A program made the translations under genes and the position numbers. Positions 47,709-58,364 of a DNA stretch of 64,000 bases are shown here, piece after piece. Under the pieces are notes generated by a model that had not been told where the DNA came from, ran no database searches, and saw nothing but the letters and a program-made list of their open reading frames with translations. The stretch is from Cordia subcordata (lineage: Eukaryota > Streptophyta > Magnoliopsida > Boraginales > Cordiaceae), in assembly GCA_028554755.1 (NCBI GenBank), contig JAPTOF010000016.1, positions 3,385,001 to 3,449,000 of the forward strand, in the 5' to 3' direction. Numbering within the stretch: position 1 is the stretch's first letter; each line of letters starts with the position of its first letter.

Positions 47709-49108
47709 TTAGGGTGCGCGATCATGATGATCCTTGAAGTAGTCTCTCATGTCTGATTTCATAACAGCCACTTCTGAATCAATATATTGCCTCCAAATAG
47801 TGAGCTCGTCCCATTGGCTTGTCGTGGTGGCCCTCATTTCACCCATACCAGTGTTTAAAGCCTGTAATTGGGACAGAATCTGAGCCATCAAAGAAGGGTC
47901 TTCCTGTTGTCCCATCGAACTAGAACTAGCACCATGACGAATTTCTCTTCGGCGTAGCTCATCAATGTGCACTTGCTCCCTAGATTCTCTCAACACTCGC
48001 CTAAGAGTTGCTTCCTCAGTATTTTCCTCTTCTTCAGAGAAACTAACAACCATGGGTGTGGTTCCTAGTATGCCTATGTCGGGATTACCCTCAATTTCCG
48101 GCCCTTCATCTTCTTCAAAGGTGATATCTACCCCACCAGGTATGTCATCAAGGTTTTGTGCTGTGGTGCCAAAGACAGGGTCGGTGAAAGTAGTCCCCTT
48201 CTTAGTCCTATTCCTAATTGCAGCTTGAGTGCTTTGGGGCAAACTTTTGAAGGTCTCTCTATTTATGGGCTCTATATTGTACCAATAAATGCCCATGAAG
48301 TTCATATATGACATATCAAAATTCTAAGCAAACACTTTATATGGAGTATTTGAAGATATGTTGAAATGAGAGAAAATATGCATTAAGGTCATACCAAAAC
48401 CAGGAGTGGTAGTTTTTCCTCCATCCTTTCCACTAATATGTAACATATGTTGAAGGATTAGGAAAGGATTAGGAAAGGCAAAGCTATCTCCTTTTTCTTC
48501 CTAAGGCTATAAAGGATATAAGCATCCATGATTGGAATTTTGCCATTATTGATATTTCTAGGGAGAATTACTTCACTCATGATTTTAAGAGCAAGTCTCG
48601 TATTAACATCAACATCTCTCGATAATAGAAGAATCAAATCTGGATCTTTAGGCCCTACTTTCTCCCACATATATTTTATGACTTCACCCGGGGTGGCGGT
48701 TCCCTTAATTCCTTCTGGCCATCCTTGACTATTGTAATGGCCTTCCCCATCAATAGGTATATGAAATATTTCATGTAAAGTGACCTCGTTAAGCACAAAA
48801 TTTACCCCACAGACTGTTGAAGATAATTCAAGTTTTGGGCTTCTACAATGTATCTCAAGATTTTCATAAAACTCAAATACTAATTTATCTTGCACATCAC
48901 AATGCAAATGTAGAAACGCAGTCCATCTATCAAATAGTGGCAAGATATCGGTGCCAGCAAAGTCAGAGTCCACGATATATTTACCGTATAAAATTGATTG
49001 CTTGCCTTGAATCTTGGATGCCGGAGGTGGTGGTGGTGGAGAAGATTGAGTTCTTGGCCTTTTTCCTTTTCTCCCACGTGCTTGACTTTTTCCTCTCGGA
49101 TTCACCAT
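47709..49108 (-). pseudogene. Extra (env-position) ORF of the inner Copia element, broken
   Basis: Two minus-strand frames, 48458-49108 (216 residues) and 47709-48314 (201 residues), are halves of one protein. The first opens with a basic, NLS-like segment (RGRKGKRPR) and a proline run, then a globular part (FYENLEI, GVNFVLNEVTLHEIFHIP) resembling the domain catalogued as 'putative plant transposon protein'. The second half is acidic, then probably helical. An 11-bp tandem duplication at 48454-48475 shifts the frame, and a TAG lies just before the second half. Its position between pol and 3' LTR is that of the Sirevirus env-like gene. I see no signal peptide or membrane segment, so an envelope role is unsupported. 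Confidence 0.7.
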
Positions 49109-49494
49109 GATTTCGCGTTGTTTTTGTAAGAATAATCGGTAAAAGCTTTGTTTTTGAAGTGGGCAAGCAAATTTTAGGAAGAAATATGGAAGAAAACGGT
49201 TGAAAATTGAAGAATTTGAGATGGGTGTTAGAGAGTTTTGGCTAGGGTTTAAAAAAAAATTGATAGAATTTAGTGAATTTGGGGTGAAAACCCCTAATTT
49301 TTAACCCTGTTCGCGTTCAGTCGGTCGACCGGCAAGATCAGAGAGCATATTAAAAAATTGTGTTTTAGCCGGACGCCTAAGGCCTTAGTCGGTCAACCGG
49401 CTTGGTCGGCCAACTGGGTTAGAAGGTGCACAAATTTCTTATTTTTCATACCCAAGCCACATAACACACACACACACACACATATATATGCCAT

Positions 49495-52400
49495 TTAACC
49501 ACATTTTTTCATTCCAATTTCTCTCCTAATCTTGCAAAATTGATCCTCATGCAAAAGTTTAGTGAAAATATCAGCAACTTGATGTAAAGTATGATCTCTA
49601 ATGAAATGGTGCCTAATCTCAATATGCTTAGTTCTTGAGTATTGAATTGGGTTCTTAGTAAGATTAATTGCACTAGTATTATCACAATATATAGGAATAT
49701 GATCATACTTCAATCCATAATCAAGTAAATTTTGTTTCATCTACAATATTTGTGCTACACAACTACCAGTTGTAATATACTCAGCTTCAGTGGTAGAAAT
49801 GGCAACGCTATTTTGTTTCCTACAAGACCAAGATATTAAGGAATGTCCTAGGAATTGGCATGTTCCACTAGTGCTCTTACGATCTACTTTGCAACCAGCA
49901 TAGTCAGCATCAGAAAAACCACATAGATCAAATGATGTTCCTTTAGCATGCCAAAGCCCTAAATTAATTGTTCCCTTAAGATATCTAATTATTCTTTTTA
50001 TAGCTGTTAAGTGAATTTCCTTAGGATTGGATTGAAATCTAGCACATAAGCACACTGAGAACATGATATCAGGTCTAGAGACAGTTAAATATAATAGGCT
50101 ACCGATCATACCTCTATATTTCTTCTCGTCTACTGATTTACCTTTCTCATCTTTATCTAGCTTTGTTAAGGGACTCATGGGAGTTCCAATCTCCTTTGCA
50201 TCTTCAAGTCCAAATTTCTTGATGATTTCCTTGGTGTATTTGGCTTGATTTACGAAGATCCCCTCTTTTGCTTGTTTGATCTGGAGTCCGAGAAAGAAAG
50301 TTAATTCTCTCATCATGCTCATCTCGAACTCCTTGTGCATGCACTTTGAAAAATTCTCACACAAGGAAACATTAGTAGCACCAAAAATTATATCATCTAC
50401 ATAGATTTGGACAAGTAGAATGTCATTGTCTTTTCTTTTAATAAATAGGGTTGAATCAAGTTTTCCTCTTTTGAAATTGTTTTCAACCAAAAATCCACTA
50501 AGTCTTTCATACCAAGCTCTAGGAGCTTGCTTTAAGCCATATAAAGCCTTTTCTAGTTTAAAAACATGATTAGGAAAACATGAATCTTCAAAACCGGGGG
50601 GTTGTTCAACATAAACTTCTTCTTCAATGAATCCATTTAAAAATGCACTTTTCACATCCATTTGATAAAGTTTAAAGTCCATGTGACATGCAAATGCAAG
50701 TAATATACGAATGGATTCAAGTCTAGCTACAGGAGCATAAGTTTCATCATAATCAATTCCTTCTTTTTGATTGTATCCTTGTGCAACTAGTCTAGCCTTA
50801 TTCCTAGTCACTATTTCGGCTTCATCTAGTTTGTTTCTGAATACCTATTTGGTTCCAATTACCGGTCTATCTTTAGGTCTTTCAACTAGCTTTCAAACTT
50901 TATTTCTCTCAAATTGATTGAGTTCTTCTTGCATTGCCATTATCCAATTTTCATCTAGTAGAGCTTCTTTTACATTTTTGGGTTCAATATGTGAAATAAA
51001 TGCATGATGCTCACAAAAAGTGCTAATATTACGCCTAGTTCTTACACCTTCATTTGGATTACTGAGAATAAGATCTTGAGGATGGTTTCTCACAAACTTC
51101 CAACTCTTTGGTAGATCTTCATGAGGTTCTTTTGTTTCATCATCTTTGTTTGAGCAATGTTTGATTTCCTCATTTGCTTGAGACCTCCTTTCTTGAAGTT
51201 CTTCTTCTTGCTTCGTTAGTTTTTCTTTGTCTTTTGGAGTTGGATCTTCAAGCGTTGTCTTTTCTAAAAGATAACCTATATCATCAATTTCCTTTCTCGG
51301 CTCAAATGGATTAGTCTCATCAGATGTAACATGTATTGATTCTTCTACAACAAGAGTTCTCTTATTATATACCCTATATGCTTTGCTCTTTGTGGAATAA
51401 CCTAAGAATATTCCTTCATCGGATTTAGAATCAAACTTTCTTAAGTGGTCCTTATTGTTTAGAATAAAACATTTACAACCAAATACCTTGAAGTATGATA
51501 TTTTAGGTGTTTTGCCATGCCATAGTTCATATGGAGTTTTGTTTAAAATAGGTCTAATCAATACTCTATTTTGCATATAGCATGCAGTATTTATGGCTTC
51601 ACTCCAAAAATATGTTGGCAAGTTGTGTTCTTTTAACATAGTCCTTGCCATTTCTTGTAATGTACGATTCTTCCTCTCTACTACCCCATTTTGTTGAGGA
51701 GTACGAGGGCGAAAAGTTATGCTCAATGCCATGTTCATCACAAAAGTTCATGAAAGGAGTATTCACATATTCGGTGCCATTATCACTACGGATGCAAGTT
51801 ATAAAATAGCCTTTCTCATTTTGCACTTTTCTACACAATCTTGCAAATTCATTGAAGGCATCATTTTTATGTGCAAGAAACATGACCCATGTAAATCTAG
51901 TGTAATCATCAACTACAACAAATGTATACCTAGATCCTCCTAAGCTTGCCACATCAATGGGTCCAAACAAATCCATATGTAGTAGTTATAATGCTCTATT
52001 TGTTGAAACCTTATTTAGGGATTTGAAGGATGTTTTATGTTATTTTCCTAGTTGGCAAGCATCACAGATTTTATCTTTTTCAAATTTTAGTTTTGGTAGG
52101 TCTCTAACTAGATCATGCTTTGATAAATCATTCAATAAGCTCATGCTAGGATGTCCTAATCTTCTATTCCATAACCAAGTATTATCATGCACAACAGATA
52201 AACATTTAACATATTAACATATAAGTTGATCAATTTCAACAGTGTAAACATTTTCATTTCTCTTAGCTACAAATAACACATTTTCATTTCCACATTCATA
52301 CACAAGACATTTAGACGATTGAAAAATGACTTTATGTCCTTTGTCACATAATTGACTAATGCTAAGTAGATTAAATTTTAGACCTTCTACTAGTAGGACA

Positions 52401-52558
52401 TTGTGTATAGCAAGAGAATTTTCATTACCAATGCTTCCTTTTCCAATAATTTTTCCTTTGCCATTGTCCCCAAAGGTAACATCTCCTCCTTTTGTCCTTT
52501 TTAGTTTGTAGAAAAGTAAAGAGTTTCTCGTCATGTGCTTGGAACAACCACTATCCAA
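49495..52558 (-). pseudogene. Pol region of the inner Copia element (PR-IN-RT-RH), disrupted
   Basis: On the minus strand: protease with LDSGCSKHM (52214-52558); the pre-integrase zone with three stops (52214, 52040 and 51986); integrase core with DLFGP, DDYTRF and RSDNGTEY (51599-51976); a frame change near 51715; the rest of integrase with TPQQNGVVERKNRT (50893-51741); two more stops (50893 and 50845) in the KLVERP region; reverse transcriptase with [28 protein letters not shown] and [10 protein letters not shown]; and RNase H with [18 protein letters not shown], interrupted by a TAG at 49741-49743 and continuing to 49495. Most stops fit a lost Trp or Gln codon. The protein in a working relative would be one polyprotein made in the cytoplasm and packed in virus-like particles. 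Confidence 0.88.
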
Positions 52559-52667
52559 GATCCATTTTATTTTGCTTGAATTGCTTTCATTGCATACCTA
52601 CACACATGAAATTCAAATGCAATTCTTTATTTTGGGGTCCCCAACACCTTGGCTCCTTGGCATTAGT

Positions 52668-54331
52668 TTAATTTTTGTTTTTGACCACCCATTTTTGTCT
52701 TTGCCAATATGGAACATGTGATCCTCTATCACGAATTTTCTTGTAATAACAATGAGTAGATACATGTCCTTTCTTTTCACAATAGGTACAAATAACATTT
52801 GTCTTCGGTGAAGAGAGGGATGTAGAGGTAGAAGCCTTGACAAAATAGGTTTTGAAATACTTTTGATTAATACTAGGTTTGTATCTAATACCACTCTTAT
52901 CAAAAGAGATTTTTTGACTTCCAAGAAGCTTTTCAAAATTTTCTTTCCCATTTGTAAACTTTTGAACAATTCCATTCAAATCCTCATTTTTCTTTTTTAA
53001 ATCTTTAACTTCTTTTTCAATCTTTACAAAATCTTGCATATGAATCATTTTCTTTTCTAAGATGTCTATTTTTTCAATAAGAGAAGCATTTTTCTTTTCC
53101 AAAATTTCTTTTTCATTAAGAACAAGTTTCAAACTTTTATGCATTTGCTTATTTTTTGCCAAAGCTAAGGATAGATCATCATGTAATTTAGCAAATGCGT
53201 CTTTTAGTTCATCAAAACTATATTCCTCTTCCTCTTCTTCACTAGATGAATAATAAATAGATAAAGATGGTGAAGATAGTACCTCATCCTCATTGGCCAT
53301 GAGGCAAAAATTGGCTACCTCATGATGCTCTTCCTCATCTTCTTCGGTTTCAGAGAAGTCCCATGTGGCCTTGAGCGCCTTTCCTTCCTTCTTCTTTGAA
53401 AGCTTAGGATAATTTGCTTTTATATGTCCCGGCTTGTTGCAATTAAAGCACTTCATTTCATCTTTTGCATCTTTTATCTTTTTGAACTCTTTGCCTTCTT
53501 TTCCTTTCTTCTTCCAATTTGTGTTGTTTGAAGAAGCCTCTTTTCTCATCTTTCTAAATTTCATAAATTTTTGAAATTTCGGGCTAGAAGTGCAATCTCT
53601 TCATCTTCCGGGTCCTCATCATCTTCTTCATCGTCACTTGATGAAAATTTTGATGCAACTAGAGCAATGGACTTCTTTGCTTTCCTTTCTTCTTCTTCAT
53701 GATCTTTTATCTCAAGCTCATGAGTCATGAGTGACCCAATGAGCTCATTGAGCTCCAATGTATTCAAGTCCTTCACTTCCTTTATTCCCGTGACTTTAGG
53801 TTGCCATGATGATGGCAAGCTCCTTAGCACTTTCCTTACCTTCTCTACATTGGAATAATCTTTACCAAGAGCTTTCAAACCATTAGTGATTTCAATAAAT
53901 CTAGAAAACATTTGTTCAACATTTTCATTTGGAAGCATCTTGAATAATTCATATCTATGTACAAGCATAGCAATCCTAGATTCTTTCACTTGGCTAGTTC
54001 CTTCATAAGTTACTTCTAATTGATCCCAAAGTTCTTTAGCCGAAGTGCAACCCATTACTCTAGCAAATTCGGTGGCATTCATAGCATTAAATAAATAATG
54101 TAATGCTTTTTGATTTAACTCAAATAATTTAATATCTTCATCATTCCATTCATTTTCTGGTTTGGGTATTCTCCTATCACCTTCTAATTTTGTAGGTAAG
54201 GTAGGCCCATTTTCTATGATTTTCCAGGCTTTATAGTCATGTGATTGTATAAACACTTTCATTCTCATTTTCCAAAATGCATAATTTGTTCCATCAAAAA
54301 GGGGTGCTTGTTTAATAGAAATTCCCTCCAT
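52668..54331 (-). pseudogene. Gag of the inner Copia element, frameshifted
   Basis: The first frame (53561-54331, 256 residues) starts MEGISIKQAPLFDGTNYAFW and contains the conserved capsid-type region (AKELWDQLEVTYEGTSQVKE, MLPNENVEQMFSRF, LRSLPSSW). One missing A in an A-run near 53565 throws it out of frame, and it continues as 52668-53564 (298 residues). That part has a zinc knuckle near 53441-53456 reading CFNCNKPGHIKANY, with the last Cys replaced by Tyr. It also has Glu/Lys-rich coiled coils and a second, intact knuckle CTYCEKKGHVSTHC. Gag would form the particle and bind RNA; this copy would make only the first half. Confidence 0.85.
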
Positions 54332-54378
54332 ATTTGCTAGAAATTCTACTAGTTGTTAGACTATAATGTAGAACCCTA

Positions 54379-54390
54379 GCTCTGATACCA
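54379..54390 (-). other. Primer binding site, initiator tRNA-Met
   Basis: On the minus strand TGGTATCAGAGC follows the 5' LTR after two bases. It is an exact complement of the 3' end of plant initiator tRNA-Met and marks the direction of the element. Confidence 0.92.
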
Positions 54391-54392
54391 AT

Positions 54393-55707
54393 TGTGGGTG
54401 CAAATATCTTAAGAGGGGGGCGAGTGAATTAAGATATTAATACAAATTTTTGTTTTTAAAATTTACAGAAAATTTACAACTTCTAACAAACAATATATCA
54501 AACACAAGATAAGCAAGGTAAGAAGAATAAAAATAGAAATGTAAGGAGAAGAGAAACAAACAATTTTAAGGTAGTTCGGCCAAGCCTACGTCCACCGCCC
54601 AAGGAATCTCCCCTTAGAACTTCAAAGATCTCCACTAAGATGCTTCTTCAAAACTTCGTGAAGCACAAACCAAGTTCTTTACAACCTCTTTGAAGCCTTA
54701 CTTCAAAGAACCCAAGAGATTTACTCTATAGGATTTCCTCACACTTTACAAGCTTAAATGAATATATCTCACAAAGATTAAAGCTCTCAAAGTGTGTATG
54801 TACTCAAGAATGAGAAAAGATTGAATCTGAGATTTTCTTCAAGAAGAAAAAGAATAAGCTCTTGAAAGCTCAAATATATTGCAAGAATGGCACAAAGATG
54901 GATTGAATGATGATAAACACTTTAGCACACTTCAATTGATGATTAGAAAGTGTATTGAATGAGTATTTAAAGAGATTTGGGGGTTAGGGATATGGTAGGT
55001 GAAGAAGGATTGAGTTTTTTCGGCCAGAATGGTAATAAACGGCTAGTGCATTTATTACAGCTCTCGTTCAGCCGGTCGACCGGCTGGGTCGTCCGGCTTA
55101 CCCTTCTCCTTATCTGACTAGGCCAGACACCTTAGCCGATCGACTGCCTAGGGGGTCCGCTTTTCCCTTCACCTCTCTGTTTAGGCCGGGCGACCACCCA
55201 GGTCAGCCGGTCGACCGGCTGGGGGCTCCGGCCACTCCAGAATATGAAGTAAAGCCAGATTTTGCAAAAAAATAATTTAAGTGCATTTTCACAACTCCAA
55301 GTCATTTTGAATAAATATGTAAACGCATGTTGTGAATTGAAACACCCCAAAACTCATTTTATCTCAATGTGTGCATTCAAATACATTTGTGCATATGTTA
55401 TTTTCAAATGTGCAAGACTTAAAAATTTTTGCTATGACAAAGAAAAAGATTTTGAGCCAAGTCCACACAATATATAGGCATTTCACAAAAAGGGCAAGAA
55501 GAAAAACAAATCCGGTACCCCTTATGGCTTCTCTTCTCCTCCTTATGCCTTCTCATCTTTTCTCCCTTCAAATAAGGCTTTTTGCACATCTTCATATCTT
55601 TCAAAGCTTCATATTGATGTCATCTCATTTTCACAAGAAGCTATTTAGTTAAATAATGCATATATATATTTTCATCATCAAAATCAATAATGAATATTTA
55701 GCTAACA
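54393..55707 (-). repeat. 5' LTR of the inner Copia element (1315 bp)
   Basis: It matches 45872-47245 with roughly 35-40 differences by eye, most of them transitions. It holds two perfect 18-bp palindromes, CAGCCGGTCGACCGGCTG (about 55069-55086 and 55204-55221). It has a TATA-like TTTAAATA on the minus strand at 54964-54971. Confidence 0.93.
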
Positions 55708-55712
55708 AAGGT
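55708..55712. repeat. Target-site duplication AAGGT of the inner Copia element (right)
   Basis: This is an exact copy of 45867-45871. Confidence 0.9.
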
Positions 55713-56066
55713 TGATGGTCCAAGGGTGGCTCAGTTAAGAAGCACTGTGAGTGAAGAGATGGAGTTTCTTCGTGGTTCAAAGGACAAGATAGAGCATGTG
55801 TATGATGTCACCGAATTGAGTGGTGTTAGCATCAAAGCTGAGGATGCTGTGGAGGACATTCAAAGTGTTTCACTTACGAGCAATGTGGGTAGCGGGGATA
55901 CGACGCTACAAGGAAATTGGAGGGCAGTGAAGAAGTCGCTCAGACGGTTATGAGGCATTGCCTGTGTGAGCAATGTGAAGTGGTAAGCCTAGATGGGGCT
56001 GATTGGTAAAGGAGGAGGGAATTTTGGTTGGTCCATAGGGAGTGAATACGGTCCAAGGTGGACATT
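55713..56066 (+). other. Internal sequence of the outer element right of the insertion
   Basis: An open frame continues from the left side of the insertion to a stop at 55951-55953 (VAQLRSTVSEEMEFLRGS and further acidic residues). I do not recognise it as any retroelement domain. A weak polypurine tract, CCAAGGTGGACAT, directly precedes the 3' LTR. Confidence 0.45.
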
Positions 56067-56439
56067 TGTAAGGTCTAACCCGTATTTTAATGATAATTAA
56101 GAAATATGGAAAGACCTGTCTTATTTGTTATAATGTATTTTTCTAGTTTTGCCTTATTTGTATTCTATTATTAATTGTATGCTGCCATATCTTGTAGTCC
56201 CTGTGTCCTATAAATAGGAACTTAGCTTATTGTAATAGATATGAGGGAGAAAGAGAGGCGTGAGGCAATTAGAAGAGAGCAACTAGAGCTAGAGCGAGAA
56301 TCCATCTTGTATTCATTATTGACATTGTCTTAATAAAATTCTCTTTTTGCCCATAAAGTAGGCATAGGCCGGACCACGTTATTTTGTGTCTTGAATTTCT
56401 CATTTTATTTGGTTTCATTTACACCACGTTTTCTCAACA
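56067..56439 (+). repeat. 3' LTR of the outer Copia element
   Basis: It starts TGTAAGGTCTA and ends CTCAACA, alignable to 41351-41724. It keeps TATAAATA at 56209-56216 and AATAAA at 56332-56337. Divergence between the two LTRs is much higher than between those of the inner element and is concentrated in the first 100 bp. Confidence 0.88.
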
Positions 56440-56444
56440 ATAAG
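56440..56444. repeat. Target-site duplication ATAAG of outer Copia element (right)
   Basis: This is an exact copy of 41346-41350, next to the 3' LTR. Confidence 0.8.
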
Positions 56445-57084
56445 TTCGGCAGCATATTCTTAATTGAGGTGCTAAATCAATTTCTTTCGCCTCTTGGTTA
56501 ATATGTAAAAATGTTTGACCGAGGTTTTTTTTTTTTTTTATGCTAGGAAAGTGAAATCACATCGATAATCCTCTTAAAGAAACAAAAAAGAAGCATACCC
56601 ATCCCGGAGATAATTTTTCATGGATTTGTTTTACCAGCTTATTAGTCGAATCAAGGTTGAATACCCTCATCTTTTTGGTTAGGAAGCTTATGTGTTTCTA
56701 TATAATACATTTGCGCGCCCACAAAAACATGTGTGAAAGCGATAAGGAAATGGAGAAAAATGGTAAGGAATAAGGGAAGCCTAAAATCATTGAATCAGAT
56801 ATTGAACTTGAGAGTGAAATTGTGGAGCCTGACAATGATCCACCACAAAAGGTCTTAATAAATCAGATTGTCACGTACGCTTAATTAATTGAGCATGATT
56901 TCACTCTGATGTTTTCTTGTGGTAGAGTGACCTGGTTAACGATTGTCATGTTAATTGAACATATAAGGACTGAGGCAATCTGAAAACAGAAAAAAGAAAA
57001 GAAAAAGAAAGAACTGAAGAATGTAAAATGATCGTGGCTTTTGATTCACATCAATACATAGCTATGTCGTTCATCTTATGTGGT
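56445..57084. other. Intergenic DNA without recognised gene
   Basis: No coding family or repeat is recognised. There is a poly-T run at about 56526-56539. Confidence 0.4.
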
Positions 57085-57455
57085 AGCTTTTAGTTCAGAA
57101 GGTTGCGATCATATGAAGCTATTATGAACGAAAACAAAAGTTATCAGAAGAAATACGATGCACGTTGTGCAGAGAAAGCTGAGCTATCTAATCTATTAAA
57201 ACCAGGAAATACTGATAATGACCAGCTTCAAAATGATACCTTCCTTTTTAATTCATGCAAAGTTTTGAAGTCATCTGGTAGCATGACTTCCTACCGTTAC
57301 TTGAATAGGGAAGTTATTTCCTTATTACTTGAAATGTTTATTATTGACTATTCAAATGGTATCTTTATTGATTCAGGTATCGTTGCATGTGGTGGTTTGT
57401 TTGGACTGTATAGAGGTTCTGTGTCTAATGCTCTAAAAACTCTACCGAGGAGCAG
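57085..57455 (+). pseudogene. Gene fragment with a mitochondrial-carrier-type exon
   Basis: The best evidence is at 57377-57455, bounded by TTCAG| and |GTGTAA: the frame reads IVACGGLFGLYRGSVSNALK then TLPRS. This matches the carrier signature (G-GLYRG--PN-LK--P) in the last repeat of mitochondrial-carrier-family proteins, close to plastid/mitochondrial adenylate-type carriers. Conserved Pro and Asn positions are changed (SVSNALK for FVPNALK, PRSR for PNSS). The upstream frame from 57103 (MNENKSYQKKYDARCAEKAE) is hydrophilic and unrelated to carriers. No other carrier exon was found, so this is a relic. Confidence 0.5.
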
Positions 57456-58364
57456 GTGTAATCTATTTTCTCATTCTTCAACCTTTCATTCTTAGATCTT
57501 ATTTGTATTCAGTGATATTTTTGTGTACTAAGATATCAAATTAATATGTCTTTTAAAAAGTTTCATTAGTATTTGGTGAATGAGTCTGTCATCTTGTGGG
57601 ATGATTGCTAGGGTTCACAGCCTAAGAAGTGCGGCTATCATATATTATATCTCCTGACAAGTCACTATGATTATCATGAGTAAATGGTTTTTCTCTGATG
57701 TTGCGTTCTTGGTTTATAATTCTCACTCGACAACTTATTTTCTATCTTTTAACTTGATCGGGTCAAAAAGATACTAAAGAATTTCATAGTGAAGACAAAT
57801 GCGACAAATCAGAAGTGCAAGATTGGTAGATCGAGTGATAAGCCTTGTATTGGTGGTTTATTTCAAGATTCTTGCAATATATGAACATATATATAACCAT
57901 AAGCACATAATAAAATATGATTGACTAACCTAATTTAGGTAAATTCATGGTACTAAACTGAAGCTTGCAGTAGGTATATTTATTCAATTGAAAAAAATCA
58001 ATTTACCTAAGAAATCTGTTTTACAATATACAGTTGTTTTTTTTTAATTATAAATATGCTAATGTGAAATTAGGATACAAAATTATGGGCACAAATAAAC
58101 CGAGCTCGGTCTCGCACACTAGTACTACAAAAAGAATGTTTTGAATTGTCTATGATATGACTGCATTACCAAACAATAAAGATTGGTAACATTGAATTCA
58201 CTTTAAGCCGATTCATCCCAAATTTATAATTTTCATGGTGCACTTCAATGCACATTCTAGATTTATTAAGAGTCAAATAATATTTGGAAAATAATCTTTA
58301 GTCACTACAAATTGATATCCAACCATTGCGTTTAACTTTTAAGGGCAAGGCTCTATCATTTACT
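57456..58364. other. Intergenic DNA without recognised gene
   Basis: This is AT-rich sequence with no coding signal, ending at the LTR of the third Copia element. Confidence 0.4.

Larger units (their letters stand above)
45872..55707 (-). mobile_element. Sirevirus-type (SIRE/Maximus) Copia retrotransposon, full length but defective
   Basis: This is a 9836-bp element read on the minus strand: 5' LTR 54393-55707, primer site 54379-54390, gag, protease, integrase, reverse transcriptase, RNase H, an extra ORF, polypurine tract about 47248-47259, 3' LTR 45872-47245. The LTRs end in TG...CA and an AAGGT duplication flanks the element. The long LTRs, the RT/RNase H wording ([30 protein letters not shown]) and an ORF between pol and the 3' LTR point to the Sirevirus lineage. 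The LTRs differ by roughly 3% by eye. Gag, pol and the extra ORF each carry frameshifts or stops, so this copy cannot move by itself. Confidence 0.92.
41351..56439 (+). mobile_element. Old Copia element (Tork/Tnt1-like), interrupted by a younger Copia
   Basis: LTRs at 41351-41724 and 56067-56439 bound this element, with an ATAAG duplication outside. A primer-site remnant lies at 41728, and there are gag and protease remnants at 44470-45600. The internal part resumes at 55713-56066 after the inserted element. Integrase, reverse transcriptase and RNase H are not recognisable anywhere in it. It was therefore probably a deletion derivative before the younger element landed. Its LTRs differ much more from each other than those of the inserted element do, consistent with greater age. 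Confidence 0.85.

Noticed and set aside
47709..49108. True viral envelope gene in the inner Copia element
   Set aside because: Position fits the Sirevirus env-like ORF, but no signal peptide, glycosylation cluster or membrane segment is visible, so I do not call it an envelope.
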